The notes: generated by a model not told the origin, from the letters alone. A stretch of DNA of 64,000 nucleotides from Deltaproteobacteria bacterium (GCA_023489335.1 JAMDCP010000013.1:1-64000), one strand, 5' to 3'; counted from the stretch's first letter, positions 34,565 to 43,696 are shown. A program made the numbers and translations.

Positions 34565-35290
34565 CTACATTACGCTGTTAATTGCTTTGTTTTGCAATTC
34601 ATTAATTTTCGCTCCGGCGCTTTTTGAAAGTTCGTAAAGTTTCGCCAGTATATCGAATCCGATAGGCGTTTTTTCCGCGCACCCCTGAACCTCGATTATC
34701 TTTCCCGACCCTGTTAAAACAAAGTTAAAATCCAGCTCGGCAATAGAATCTTCAGAATAATCGAGGTCAAGCAAAATTTCACCGTTCACGATTCCAATGC
34801 TAATTGCGGCAGCCGAATCGTAAAACGGCATTTTTTCGATGTCGCCCTGCTTGATAAGCTTTAAGAACGCCAGATAAGCGGCAACATATGCCCCTGTTAT
34901 AGAAGCGGTTCTTGTTCCGCCGTCCGCGCTTATAACATCGCAATCTATTAATATGGTTATGTCGGGAAAATCCGAAAAATTCATAACAGACCTGAGCGAC
35001 CTTCCTATTAACCTTTGTATTTCCTGCGCTCTTCCGTTAACCTTTCCTTTTACGGAATCCCTCGGTATCCTGTTTTGCGCCGACCTCGGAAGCATGGAAT
35101 ATTCGGCTGTCAGCCATCCTTCCCCCTTGTCTTTTAAAAATGGGGGCACTTTATAGTCAACCGAAGCAGTGCAAATAACTTTAGTATCATCCGCCTCGAT
35201 TAAACACGACCCCTCCGCATACTTCATATAATTCGGCGTTATTACCATCGGCCTCATCTCGCCCGCTAACCTGTTTTTCTTTCTTGCCAA
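34565..35290 (-). CDS. rph: Ribonuclease PH
   Basis: 3'-to-5' phosphorolytic RNase that trims tRNA 3' ends. The start RPMVITPNYMKYAEGSCLIE, the QEIQRLIGRSLR phosphate/RNA site, and DCDVISADGGTRTASITGA are all conserved. 241 residues. Translation begins at TTG 35290, with GGGAG seven to eight bases upstream. The short SelD-like reading frame at 35266-35367 overlaps its start. Next gene downstream is rdgB. Confidence 0.94.
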   Translation of the reverse strand: MARKKNRLAGEMRPMVITPNYMKYAEGSCLIEADDTKVICTASVDYKVPPFLKDKGEGWLTAEYSMLPRSAQNRIPRDSVKGKVNGRAQEIQRLIGRSLRSVMNFSDFPDITILIDCDVISADGGTRTASITGAYVAAYLAFLKLIKQGDIEKMPFYDSAAAISIGIVNGEILLDLDYSEDSIAELDFNFVLTGSGKIIEVQGCAEKTPIGFDILAKLYELSKSAGAKINELQNKAINSVM

Positions 35291-35367
35291 AGTATTTTCT
35301 CCCGTATAATTGTTCCGCCGACGAAGCCTGCCCCTGCGGTATATTTAGTCAGGGGGCGGTAATCCAT
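35266..35367 (-). pseudogene. 33-codon ORF with a SelD-like N-terminus, possible selD remnant
   Basis: Begins with ATG nine bases after the stop of the TusA-like selenoprotein gene and runs into rph. The first residues MDYRPLTKYTAGAG resemble the start of selenophosphate synthetase (in E. coli SelD, as I recall it, RLTQYSHGAG followed by the catalytic CGCK). Here the residues after GAG are FVGG, so the catalytic Cys/Sec and everything beyond are absent. It may be the 5' stump of a deleted selD, or chance similarity over about ten residues. Translation could help couple rph. Confidence 0.35.
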
Positions 35368-35376
35368 TTTTAAATT

Positions 35377-35634
35377 TTAATCCCACTTTTTATTCTTAAT
35401 GAAAAATATGTAAAGGTCTTTCAAATGAATTACATTAAGTAATTTTACATTAATAAGCGAGCATAATGCAGGGATATCGTTTAATAAAGAATCCTTGTCC
35501 GAAATCACCATTAAAACATCGTCATGTTTTAAAACCTTAAGTTTTTGGACGACCGCCCAAACAGGCGGGCCTCAACAAAGCCCCCTGATATCAAGGGGAA
35601 CGCCTGTATAATTTAAGCCGGATTTAATCTCCAT
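35377..35634 (-). CDS. TusA/SirA-family selenoprotein (in-frame TGA = Sec21)
   Basis: An 85-codon gene hidden by one TGA at 35572-35574. The frame reads MEIKSGLNYTGVPLDIRGLC, then U21, GPPVWAVVQKLKVLK, HDDVLMVISDKDSLLNDIP, and so on to a TAA. This matches the TusA fold throughout: LD-RGL-x-C-P-x-P-V, the D-V-L-x-V-x-x-D strand, the DIP motif and a final YIFFIKNK strand; normal length is about 80. The TGA falls exactly on the family's catalytic cysteine. AGAGG five bases before ATG 35634 is a good ribosome site, and a SECIS-like hairpin follows the TGA. Family role: sulfur (or here perhaps selenium) relay by a persulfide-forming residue. Alternative: a nonsense mutation, made unlikely by its exact position and the SECIS geometry. 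Confidence 0.83.
35544..35561 (-). promoter_or_regulatory. Candidate bacterial SECIS element
   Basis: Counting from the base after the TGA, nucleotides 11-16 (TTTGGG) pair with 23-28 (TCCAAA), one pair being a G-T wobble, closing the six-base loop CGGTCG. The loop holds GGUC at +18 to +21. In the E. coli fdhF SECIS, as I recall it, a loop with GGUC sits about 18-22 nt after the UGA. SelB binding is inferred. A competing GC-rich stem (35553-35568) overlaps it. Confidence 0.65.
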
Positions 35635-35666
35635 TTTTACCTCTTAAATTAAAATTAATTACTTAC

Positions 35667-36101
35667 TTACGCCGCCCTTAAGGCGGCGTCTAAAATACCG
35701 TTAACAAAAGACGGGGATTCATCGTTTCCAAATTTTTTGGCTATTTCCACGGATTCATTGATAATAACATTTTTAGGTATTTCAGGATGAAATAAAATCT
35801 CATAAATCGACAGCCTTAAAAGGTTTCTGTCAATTCTTGACATTCTTTCTATCGACCAATTTTTTGATACTTTCTTAATAATGCTATCTATCTTTTCTAA
35901 ATTAAGTAATGTCCCATGGGAAATATCGAAAAAAAAATCGTAAATCTGGGATGTATCCTTTTTAAATCCGTCTCTAATAAGGCTTTCCGAAGCAAAATCA
36001 TTATAAAAACTTCTTATTCTATAATCCAGCCCGTTTATATCCCCATCCGTTTCATATAAAAACTGCAATGCCAGTTCCCTTGCCTTTCTTCTTTTTGTCA
36101 T
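35667..36101 (-). CDS. nusB: Transcription antitermination factor NusB
   Basis: All-helical RNA-binding protein of 144 residues. RRKARELALQFLYETDG at the start and RNLLRLSIYEILFHPEIPKNVIINESVEIAK (in two shorter blocks around residue 90) then FVNGILDA are NusB hallmarks. Acts with NusE in rRNA antitermination. It follows ribH on the same strand, as in most bacteria. Its last codons form an 8-bp palindrome. No clear ribosome site. Confidence 0.94.
   Translation of the reverse strand: MTKRRKARELALQFLYETDGDINGLDYRIRSFYNDFASESLIRDGFKKDTSQIYDFFFDISHGTLLNLEKIDSIIKKVSKNWSIERMSRIDRNLLRLSIYEILFHPEIPKNVIINESVEIAKKFGNDESPSFVNGILDAALRAA
35669..35689. repeat. Palindrome at the nusB 3' end
   Basis: ACGCCGCC-CTTAA-GGCGGCGT, an 8-bp perfect stem over the last nusB codons and stop. 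In the minus-strand RNA it is followed by A/U-rich sequence but no proper U-run, so it may be a weak terminator or attenuator between nusB and the selenoprotein gene. Confidence 0.45.
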
Positions 36102-36154
36102 AAAATATTAATTAAAGCTGCGTTATAAAAATATATAAAGCAATTTAGTTGGAT

Positions 36155-36634
36155 TTACGCCTTTTTAATCCTGGAATAAAGGCTCGCCATTTCGACGGCG
36201 GACATTGCGGCATCAAAACCCTTGTTCCCCATTTTTGTCCCGGCACGCGATATCGCCTGCTCGATAGATTCAGCCGTTATTATTCCGTAGCTAACGGGAA
36301 TACTCGAGGAGACGGAAAGCTCGGACAGCATTTTGGTAACCTGCGAGGATAAAAGATCAAAATGGTTAGTCTCACCCCTTATAAGTGTCCCAAGGCAGAT
36401 TACCGCATCAAATTTTTTAGTATCGATTAACTTTTTGACCGCCATGGGAAGCTCAAACGCCCCTGGAACTTTAACGACCGTAATGTCTCCTTCATTCGCG
36501 CCGGCTCTTTTTAAGTAATCTAATGCGCCGTCCAAAAGTTTGCTGTTGACAAATTCGTTAAACCTCGACATAACGACGCCAAATTTAAAACCTGCGGCTT
36601 TAAGTTCTCCTTCGATTAAATGAAAATTGCTCAT
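36155..36634 (-). CDS. ribH: 6,7-dimethyl-8-ribityllumazine synthase
   Basis: Penultimate step of riboflavin synthesis. RFNEFVNSKLLDGALDYLKRAG with the substrate-binding FNE, VPGAFELPMAVKKL, and the phosphate-binding GTLIRGETNHFDLL including the catalytic histidine are clear. 159 residues is standard; the protein assembles into pentamers or icosahedra. AGGGGT precedes ATG 36634. Lies between ribBA (38 bp) and nusB. Confidence 0.96.
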   Translation of the reverse strand: MSNFHLIEGELKAAGFKFGVVMSRFNEFVNSKLLDGALDYLKRAGANEGDITVVKVPGAFELPMAVKKLIDTKKFDAVICLGTLIRGETNHFDLLSSQVTKMLSELSVSSSIPVSYGIITAESIEQAISRAGTKMGNKGFDAAMSAVEMASLYSRIKKA

Positions 36635-36672
36635 CTCATACCCCTACGCTTTAATTTTATTTAATTTTATTA

Positions 36673-37878
36673 CTACTTTATTTTTAATATATGTCCCAAT
36701 TTTTCTTTCTTTGTTTTTAAATAGTGCTTATTGGTTTCATTTGGGCATATCTCTATGGGAACTCTTTCGACCACGCTAAGCCCGTATCCTTCGAGCCCGA
36801 TTATTTTTTTTGGATTATTGGTCATGAGCCGCATTTTCCCCACACCCAAATCGACTAATATTTGCGCCCCAACTCCATATTCCCTTAAGTCCGCTTTAAA
36901 TCCCAATTTTTCATTTGCGGTAACCGTGTCATAACCCTCATCCTGAAGATTATAAGCCTTTAATTTATTTACAAGCCCGATGCCCCTGCCCTCTTGCATA
37001 AGATAAAGAATAACCCCTTTGCCTTCCTTATCTATCATCTCCATTGCGATTTTTAACTGGTCGCCGCAATCGCACCTTCTGGAGCCGAATATATCGCCTG
37101 TAAGACACTGGGAGTGAACCCTGACAAGAACAGGCTCATTTCGTTTAATATCCCCTTTCGAAAGAGCGATATGTTCCTTAAAATCGATATTATTGGAATA
37201 TACTATAATTTTAAATTCGCCGGCAAATTCCGTCGGTATTACAGATTCGACAAGTCTTTCGACATGTTTTTCATGCTTAAGCCTGTAATTTATCAGATCT
37301 TTAATCGTCAGTATTTTTATATCCCATTTTTTTGAAAACTCTGCCAGGTCAGGCATACGCGCCATAGTCCCGTCGTCTTTCATTATTTCGCATATGACGG
37401 CGTAAGGTTTTAATCCGCCGATACGGGCAATATCTATTGACCCCTCGGTTTGGCCGGTTCTTGTTAAAACTCCCCCGTTTTTGCCTCTTAAAGGAAAAAT
37501 ATGTCCGGGTCTAACTAAGTCGGTCGGTTTTGCATTGTCTTTTATCGCGGTTAATATAGTTTTTGCCCTATCATGTGCGGAAATGCCGGTTGTAACACCT
37601 TCCTTTGCCTCGATTGATACCGTAAACGCAGTAGTAAATTTAGATTCGTTATTGGTAACCATTGGAGGCAAATCCAAGCTATTGGCCTTTTCCTCGGTTA
37701 ATGTCAAACAAATTAATCCCCTTGCGTATTTTGTCATAAAATTTATTATTTCAGGGGTAACATGCTCGGCTGCCACAACCAGATCCCCTTCATTTTCCCT
37801 ATCCTCGTCATCGACAAGTATAATCATCTTGCCGGCTCTTATATCTTTCGCCGCTTCTTCGACGGTAGCTAAATTCAT
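36673..37878 (-). CDS. ribBA: Bifunctional DHBP synthase / GTP cyclohydrolase II
   Basis: N-terminal domain (about 1-200) is 3,4-dihydroxy-2-butanone-4-phosphate synthase with [13 protein letters not shown] and the [20 protein letters not shown] signature. The C-terminal domain is GTP cyclohydrolase II with zinc cysteines in [20 protein letters not shown] and QEGRGIGL. 401 residues from ATG 37878, which has AAGAGGTG twelve bases upstream; an in-frame TTG at 37905 overlaps that site and is rejected. Confidence 0.96.
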   Translation of the reverse strand: MNLATVEEAAKDIRAGKMIILVDDEDRENEGDLVVAAEHVTPEIINFMTKYARGLICLTLTEEKANSLDLPPMVTNNESKFTTAFTVSIEAKEGVTTGISAHDRAKTILTAIKDNAKPTDLVRPGHIFPLRGKNGGVLTRTGQTEGSIDIARIGGLKPYAVICEIMKDDGTMARMPDLAEFSKKWDIKILTIKDLINYRLKHEKHVERLVESVIPTEFAGEFKIIVYSNNIDFKEHIALSKGDIKRNEPVLVRVHSQCLTGDIFGSRRCDCGDQLKIAMEMIDKEGKGVILYLMQEGRGIGLVNKLKAYNLQDEGYDTVTANEKLGFKADLREYGVGAQILVDLGVGKMRLMTNNPKKIIGLEGYGLSVVERVPIEICPNETNKHYLKTKKEKLGHILKIK

Positions 37879-37923
37879 AAAGTTTTTTTCACCTCTTGCG
37901 CACAATTTTATTAAAATACCTGA

Positions 37924-38619
37924 TTATAAATAACCATTCTCGGACAGAAATTCATAGGTTAACCCGCTTTTAATTCCCTTACCCGGATTAAGCGGGCGTT
38001 CCGTTCCGTTCTTTTTGCCTTCGCTGCGGATAATATCATCTATTCTTTTTACTATTGTTTTTTCTAAAATATCCGATTCGAGATTGACATACTCTCCAAC
38101 CCTTTTAAAACTTAAATTTGTTTCATTATATGTTAAAGGTATTATGCTTACAAAAAAAACATCATTTTTAAATTCGCTAATAGTTAAGCTAATACCGTCG
38201 ATAGCAATAGAACCCTTTTTTATCAAGTAATTTTTGATGTCGTCCTGCACCGTATTAAAAATTTTGATACCTATAACAAAAGAATTATTAACAGGCTTTT
38301 TGAGAATAATTTTACCGATGCCGTCGATATGCCCCAGCACAAAATGTCCAGAAATGTCCGAGTTTGCCGAGATGGCGGGTTCGATGTTAACTTTTTCGCC
38401 TATTTTTAGGTATCTTAAAGCGGACGCAAGATAAGTTTCCGGCGTAAAATCAAAAAATAGTTCCCTATAATTAATTTTCCTTACCGTTAGGCACAAGCCG
38501 TTTACGGCAATACTCTGCCCTATATAGGCATTTTCCCCCGTTATAGGAGCGCTTATCGACAAAATACCTTTATTTAAGGACCTAACAACCCCTATTTCTT
38601 TTATTATCCCGCTAAACAT
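37924..38619 (-). CDS. ribE: Riboflavin synthase, alpha chain
   Basis: Two lumazine-binding repeats, each starting with the MFSGII / G-x-FVLGHIDG pattern: MFSGIIKEIG, GQSIAVNGLCLTV, then DISGHFVLGHIDG and KGSIAIDGISLTI. Makes riboflavin from two lumazine molecules. 231 residues; the last 30 (charged, after about residue 200) are an unusual tail. Packed 24 bp behind ribD. Confidence 0.95.
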   Translation of the reverse strand: MFSGIIKEIGVVRSLNKGILSISAPITGENAYIGQSIAVNGLCLTVRKINYRELFFDFTPETYLASALRYLKIGEKVNIEPAISANSDISGHFVLGHIDGIGKIILKKPVNNSFVIGIKIFNTVQDDIKNYLIKKGSIAIDGISLTISEFKNDVFFVSIIPLTYNETNLSFKRVGEYVNLESDILEKTIVKRIDDIIRSEGKKNGTERPLNPGKGIKSGLTYEFLSENGYL

Positions 38620-38643
38620 ACGCAGTCAAAATCCATGTTTAAT

Positions 38644-39792
38644 TTATTCATTTTTCGGATAATATGTTAAAAAAATTTCATCGCCGAGCTTTTTTGAGTT
38701 TAAATCATAAAATTTTAACATATTTTTATTTTTTAAATCTAAGGTTTCGAACAAGTTCACCCCAACCCCGTTTCCAAATATATAAGGCGTGATGTTAAAT
38801 ATTAACTTATCGTAAAGCTTCCCGCCAAGTAAAGAACCGAAAAGATTTGGGCCCGCCTCTGCCAGTATGCTCGTTATTTTAAGTTCGGCGCATATCTTAA
38901 ATATCTCTTTTAAGTCTAACAACCTTCTATCTTTATTATTATAATACACATCCTTTATAATTGCACCTGTTTCTTCTAAAAGCAGTTTTTTTTTACTCTT
39001 TTCATCGCTGTAATCCTTACCCGTAAATATTAATACCGTTCCGTAAGTCTCGAAAATTTTTGCCCCTAAGGGTATGGATAAATCCCTGTCTAAAATTATT
39101 TTTGTATATTTTTTATTTAAAAATCTATGCTTTATATCTTTACTATTTATTCGGGCATCCAGCATTGGATCGTCGTTTATTACCGTTTTTGCAGAAACCA
39201 TGATTGCATCGCTGATAAGCCTTAAATAATGCGTATGTTCCAAAGATTTTTTTGAGGAAATGTATAACTTTTTTTTAATATTCCCGTATCCGATTTTACC
39301 GTCGAGAGTTATCGCCTCTTTAACGGTTATAAAGGGAAGCCCGCTCGTAATATATTTAAAAAATACCTCGTTGAGTTTTTTGGCTTTTTCCTCAAAAATT
39401 CCGTAAGTTACTTCGATGCCTTCTTTTCGCAGATAATCAAACCCTTTTCCCGATACCGACGGGTTCGGGTCTTTCACGGCTGCTACCACCCTCTTAATTC
39501 CATATTTTTTAATGGCATAAACACATGGGGGCGTTTTGCCAAAATGACTGCAAGGCTCTAAACTTACATAAATAGTAGCGCCTTTTGCCCCTGAACCCGC
39601 CTTTTTTAAAGCCGCTATCTCGGCATGCGGTAAGCCTGCTTTCTCGTGATAGCCGTCTCCAACCACCGAGCCGTCTTTAACGACAATCGCTCCCACCATA
39701 GGATTGGGAGAAGTAAAGCCTTCCGCCTTTTTTGCAAGATTAAAGGTTTGGGAGATGAAGTATTCATCGATGTTTTTGTTTTGATAATTCAT
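38644..39792 (-). CDS. ribD: Bifunctional riboflavin deaminase/reductase RibD
   Basis: N-terminal cytidine-deaminase-like domain with zinc ligands in HAEIAALKKAG and the PCSHFGKTPPC segment, then a DHFR-like reductase domain (about 145-380) with ITVKEAITLDGKI and LAEAGPNLFGSLL. Catalyses deamination and side-chain reduction in riboflavin synthesis. 382 residues. No ribosome site is evident; nrdR ends 22 bp upstream. Confidence 0.95.
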   Translation of the reverse strand: MNYQNKNIDEYFISQTFNLAKKAEGFTSPNPMVGAIVVKDGSVVGDGYHEKAGLPHAEIAALKKAGSGAKGATIYVSLEPCSHFGKTPPCVYAIKKYGIKRVVAAVKDPNPSVSGKGFDYLRKEGIEVTYGIFEEKAKKLNEVFFKYITSGLPFITVKEAITLDGKIGYGNIKKKLYISSKKSLEHTHYLRLISDAIMVSAKTVINDDPMLDARINSKDIKHRFLNKKYTKIILDRDLSIPLGAKIFETYGTVLIFTGKDYSDEKSKKKLLLEETGAIIKDVYYNNKDRRLLDLKEIFKICAELKITSILAEAGPNLFGSLLGGKLYDKLIFNITPYIFGNGVGVNLFETLDLKNKNMLKFYDLNSKKLGDEIFLTYYPKNE

Positions 39793-39814
39793 ATAAATTT
39801 AGAAAGGAAAGATA

Positions 39815-40276
39815 TTAAGAAGACTGTTTTTTAATAAGTTCGGAAACATTTTCGTAAAGTTCGTTTATATCTTTAAAGGAGAGATAGACGGAAGCAAAAC
39901 GGACATAACTTATTGCGTCAAGGCTTTTTAACTTGTTAAGGACAAATTTTCCTATATCTTCGCTTTTTATTTCCTTTAAATTTGTTTCATCAATCCATCT
40001 TTCGACGGACTGGACTATTTCTTCGATGCTTTGATATGGAACAGGCCTTTTTTCGCACGCCTTTATAAGCCCGCTTAATATTTTTTGCCTGTCAAACGAT
40101 TCCCTGCGCCCATCCTTTTTAATTATAAGAGGAGATGAAACAATAATCGTTTCTAATGTAGAAAATCTTTTCCCGCAAACATTGCACTGCCTTTTTCGCC
40201 TTGTCAGCCTTCCATCTTTTGACACTCTGGAATCAACAACCTTATCGTCATCATTGAAACAGAAAGGGCACTTCAT
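39815..40276 (-). CDS. nrdR: Transcriptional repressor NrdR
   Basis: A zinc ribbon (C3 and C6 in MKCPFCF, C31 and C34 in CNVCGKRF) followed by an ATP-cone domain from about residue 46 (LIIKKDGRRESFDRQKILSG). Represses ribonucleotide reductase genes when dATP is high. 153 residues is standard. Located between glyA and ribD, a very common arrangement. Confidence 0.96.
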   Translation of the reverse strand: MKCPFCFNDDDKVVDSRVSKDGRLTRRKRQCNVCGKRFSTLETIIVSSPLIIKKDGRRESFDRQKILSGLIKACEKRPVPYQSIEEIVQSVERWIDETNLKEIKSEDIGKFVLNKLKSLDAISYVRFASVYLSFKDINELYENVSELIKKQSS

Positions 40277-40296
40277 ATATCCAAATTAATAAAGAT

Positions 40297-41535
40297 TCAA
40301 TAAAGCGGAAACTTATCGCACAGGAGCCGGACCTCGTTTTTTACGCCGTCTTTGATGGATTCATTGTCAGGATTATGTAAAACTTCCGATATAAGCTCTC
40401 CGATTTTTACCATTTCACCCTCTTTCATGCCCCTTGTAGTTACGGCAGGCGTTCCTATTCTTATTCCACTGGTTACAAACGGCGACCTTTCATCGAAAGG
40501 AACCTTGTTTTTGTTAACCGTGATGCCGACTTCATCCAAAAGTGCTTCCGCCTGCTTGCCCGTCATTTCGGATTTTCTGAAATCAACAAGCATAAGGTGG
40601 TTGTCGGTGCCGTCCGATATTAATTCAAAACCATTGTTTTTAAGGGTATCCGCAAGAGCGGCGGCATTGAAAACTATCTGCCTTTGATAATCTTTAAACT
40701 CCTCGGTTATAGCCTCTTTAAAGGCGACAGCCTTTGCGGCTATTATATGTTCGAGCGGCCCTCCCTGAATTCCGGGAAATATTGCCGAATTTAACTCTTT
40801 TTCATATTTAGCCTTTGCTAAGATAACCCCGCCTCTCGGCCCTCTGAGGGTTTTATGGGTTGTGGTCGTAACAAAATCGGCGTAGGGAACCGGGCTTGGA
40901 TGGAGGTCGGCCGCAACCAAACCGGCTATATGCGCCATATCGACCATAAGATAACACCCGGCTTCATCCGCAATGTCCTTAAATTTTTTGAAATCTATAA
41001 TCCTCGGGTAAGCGCTTGCCCCGGCTATTATCATCTTTGGCTTACTGCTTAAGGCTATTTTTCTTAATTCGTCATAATCGATTGTCTCTGTATTTTTATT
41101 TACGCCGTACGGAATAATATTAAAATATTTTCCGGAAAAATTTACGGGGCTTCCATGGGTTAGATGTCCGCCGTGCGATAAATCCATGCCCAAAACCGTA
41201 TCGCCCGGGTTTAAAAAGGCATAAAAAATAGCCATATTTGCCTGGGAACCCGAATGGGGCTGAACATTAGCGTATTCGGCTTTAAATATATCCTTAACCC
41301 TGTCTATTGCGAGCTGTTCGATACTATCTATATAATTACACCCGCCGTAATATCTTTTTCTTGGGTACCCTTCGGCATATTTGTTGGTTAAAACAGAACC
41401 TTGAGCCTCCATTACCGCTTTTGATACAAAATTTTCGGAAGCTATAAGTTCTATGGACCGTCTTTGCCTGTTAAGCTCTTTGCCTATAAGCTCATAAACC
41501 TCGCCATCGAATTCCTTTAAATCTTTAATATTCAA
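40297..41535 (-). CDS. glyA: Serine hydroxymethyltransferase
   Basis: PLP enzyme interconverting serine and glycine with tetrahydrofolate. [33 protein letters not shown], and the PLP lysine motif [14 protein letters not shown] are intact. 412 residues. Starts with TTG 41535, preceded by CAGGTG at suitable distance. Supplies one-carbon units, linking to the MetF/MetV genes elsewhere in the window. Confidence 0.97.
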   Translation of the reverse strand: MNIKDLKEFDGEVYELIGKELNRQRRSIELIASENFVSKAVMEAQGSVLTNKYAEGYPRKRYYGGCNYIDSIEQLAIDRVKDIFKAEYANVQPHSGSQANMAIFYAFLNPGDTVLGMDLSHGGHLTHGSPVNFSGKYFNIIPYGVNKNTETIDYDELRKIALSSKPKMIIAGASAYPRIIDFKKFKDIADEAGCYLMVDMAHIAGLVAADLHPSPVPYADFVTTTTHKTLRGPRGGVILAKAKYEKELNSAIFPGIQGGPLEHIIAAKAVAFKEAITEEFKDYQRQIVFNAAALADTLKNNGFELISDGTDNHLMLVDFRKSEMTGKQAEALLDEVGITVNKNKVPFDERSPFVTSGIRIGTPAVTTRGMKEGEMVKIGELISEVLHNPDNESIKDGVKNEVRLLCDKFPLY

Positions 41536-41616
41536 TTTATTACACCTGTAAGTTAATTAAATTTATAGTGGCATATTAAACTTTTCATACTTTTCATATA
41601 TCTATTTATTATATCT

Positions 41617-42066
41617 TTAATCCTTTAATTTTTCCATAGAGGTAATCTTGGAAATCCTGTCTTCATGCCTTCCGCCCTCGTACTTAGACGACATAAATTT
41701 GTCGATATATCTTACCGCCTCTGTAGGCGTGGTTGTCCTGCCGCCCAAAGTTACGATATTGGCATTATTATGCTTCTTTGCAACCTCCGCCGTATATTCG
41801 TCATGAATCAGAGCCGCCCTGATTCCGTCTATTTTATTTGCGGCTATGTCCATCCCGATACCAGTTCCGCAAACGAGAATACCGAAAGAATTTTTATCGT
41901 CGCCCGCCTTTACTTTTTCTGCTACCTTAAGGGCATAATCGGGATAATCTACGCTCTTTAATGAATCCGTTCCCATATCAAGATAATTTATGCCTTTCTC
42001 TTTAAGATAATTCTTTATAGACTCTTTTAATTCAAAACCGGCATGGTCAGACCCTAAGAATATCAT
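41617..42066 (-). CDS. rpiB: Ribose-5-phosphate isomerase B
   Basis: Interconverts ribose 5-phosphate and ribulose 5-phosphate. GSDHAGFELKESIK at the start, the catalytic cysteine region GILVCGTGIGMDIAANKIDGIRAA (around residues 63-86, given here in part of the family pattern) and TLGGRTT are typical. 149 residues. A GGGAGGAA site precedes ATG 42066. Completes, with Tkt, Tal, Zwf and Gnd, the pentose phosphate set of this window. Confidence 0.94.
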   Translation of the reverse strand: MIFLGSDHAGFELKESIKNYLKEKGINYLDMGTDSLKSVDYPDYALKVAEKVKAGDDKNSFGILVCGTGIGMDIAANKIDGIRAALIHDEYTAEVAKKHNNANIVTLGGRTTTPTEAVRYIDKFMSSKYEGGRHEDRISKITSMEKLKD

Positions 42067-42074
42067 TTATAATA

Positions 42075-43331
42075 TTATTCCTCCCATTTTTTAAAAACTA
42101 ATGTGGCATTTGTTCCGCCAAATCCAAAGGAATTTGATATCGCGTATCTTACATCGGCCTTTCGCATTACATTTGGAACATAATCCAAATCACACCCGTC
42201 ATCCGGTTCATCTAAGTTTATCGTAGGAGGTATTATCCCCGTACTGACCGTTAATGCAGTGGCAACCGCTTCTATTCCGCCGGCCGCTCCAAGCGCATGT
42301 CCTATCATAGATTTGATGGAACTAATTTTTAATCCCTTAGTTTTATCCTTAAAAAGCTGCTTTACAGCCTTGGTCTCATTTAGATCGTTATAATAAGTGG
42401 ATGTCCCGTGGGCGTTTATATAGTCAATATTATCGGGGGTTAACCCTGCATCCTCTATGGCATTTTTCATACTGTAGTATGCGCCTTCGGCGTTTGGGTC
42501 GGGGGTGGAAAGATGATAAGCATCCGAAGATACGCCGTATCCCACAATTTCTGCGATTATTTTTGCGCCCCTTTTTAATGCGCCGCTTAACTCCTCGAGA
42601 ATAACGATACCTGCCCCCTCGCTAACGACAAATCCGTCCCTATTTTTATCGAAGGGCCTTGAAGCCTTTGCCGGCTCGTCGTTTCTTGTCGATAACGCCT
42701 TCATTGCGTTAAAACCGGAAATACAAAGCGGGGTGATCGTCGATTCTGCCCCGCCGGCTATCATCGCATCGGCATCCCCCCTCGCTATTATTTTATATGC
42801 ATCTCCAATGGAATTGGTGCCTGTCGAACAGGCGGAGACGGTACTGGCGTTGGGACCTTTAGCTCCGGTCATTATTGAAATCTGGCCCGGCGCCAGATTT
42901 ATTAAAAGCATCGGAATAAAAAACGGCGAAATCTTTTTAGGCCCTCCTTCCAGAAGCAGGGTATGATACTTTTCTATGGTCATGAGCCCGCCGATGCCGG
43001 CGCCAATCCATACGCCGACCCTGTGAGCATTTTCCTTCGTAATCTCAAGTCCCGACATATCAATGGCCATTTTAGAACAGGCATAAGCGTAATGAATAAA
43101 TTGGTCCATTTTTTTAACTTCTTTTTTGTCGATAAATTTCTCGGGATCAAAACCTTTTACCTCGCCGGCTATCTTAGTCGCATAGGCTTCCGTATCAAAG
43201 CGGGTAATTAAACCGATGCCGCTTTCCCCTTTTATCATCCTATTCCAGGACGATTCAAGATCGTTGCCAAGCGCGGTGACCATAGAAAGCCCCGTAATAA
43301 CGACTCTTCTATCGCAATTAACTGTTCTCAT
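42075..43331 (-). CDS. fabF: 3-oxoacyl-ACP synthase II
   Basis: Chain-elongating condensing enzyme. The catalytic cysteine lies in STVSACSTGTNSIG, the two histidines in NAHGTSTYYND and IGHALGAAGG; final FGFGGTNATLVF. 418 residues. Ends the FAS II block after acpP (53 bp upstream), the usual acpP-fabF order. Confidence 0.97.
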   Translation of the reverse strand: MRTVNCDRRVVITGLSMVTALGNDLESSWNRMIKGESGIGLITRFDTEAYATKIAGEVKGFDPEKFIDKKEVKKMDQFIHYAYACSKMAIDMSGLEITKENAHRVGVWIGAGIGGLMTIEKYHTLLLEGGPKKISPFFIPMLLINLAPGQISIMTGAKGPNASTVSACSTGTNSIGDAYKIIARGDADAMIAGGAESTITPLCISGFNAMKALSTRNDEPAKASRPFDKNRDGFVVSEGAGIVILEELSGALKRGAKIIAEIVGYGVSSDAYHLSTPDPNAEGAYYSMKNAIEDAGLTPDNIDYINAHGTSTYYNDLNETKAVKQLFKDKTKGLKISSIKSMIGHALGAAGGIEAVATALTVSTGIIPPTINLDEPDDGCDLDYVPNVMRKADVRYAISNSFGFGGTNATLVFKKWEE

Positions 43332-43384
43332 AATAAATCCGTTATAAATCTTTATTTTGATGGTTTCAATAATAAAGATGCAAG

Positions 43385-43618
43385 TTATTTTGTATGCTCG
43401 TCGATATATGAAACTGCATCCTGAACCGTTTTAATCTTTTCGGCATCTTCATCGGATATCTCTATTCCAAACTCCTCTTCAAAAGCCATAACCAATTCTA
43501 CGGTATCCAAAGAATCCGCGCCAAGATCTTCGACAAATGAAGCCTCATTCGTAACCTCGTCGGGAGTAACCCCGAGCTGCTCGACGATTATTTCTTTAAC
43601 CCTTTTTTCTACTGACAT
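43385..43618 (-). CDS. acpP: Acyl carrier protein
   Basis: Small acidic four-helix protein of 77 residues. The phosphopantetheine attachment serine lies in [30 protein letters not shown] gives a very strong ribosome site, consistent with high expression. Between fabG and fabF. Confidence 0.97.
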   Translation of the reverse strand: MSVEKRVKEIIVEQLGVTPDEVTNEASFVEDLGADSLDTVELVMAFEEEFGIEISDEDAEKIKTVQDAVSYIDEHTK

Positions 43619-43696
43619 TTACTTTTTCACCCCCTCCTTGTTAATTAATTCAAATTCATAAAATTTCATAAAATTAATTAATATTTTATTATTACA

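Noticed and set aside
35553-35568. GC-rich hairpin CCGCC/GGCGG starting four bases after the TGA, considered as the SECIS
   Set aside because: Its loop begins only nine bases after the TGA, too close compared with known bacterial SECIS elements. The overlapping hairpin at 35544-35561 has better distance and a GGUC loop.
35572-35574. The TGA as a simple nonsense mutation making a pseudogene
   Set aside because: It falls on the one codon that is catalytic in the family, the rest of the frame is intact and a ribosome site and SECIS-like hairpin are present. It remains the main alternative if no Sec machinery exists.
37879-37905. TTG start 27 bases upstream for ribBA
   Set aside because: It overlaps the ribosome site serving ATG 37878 and adds residues absent from the family.
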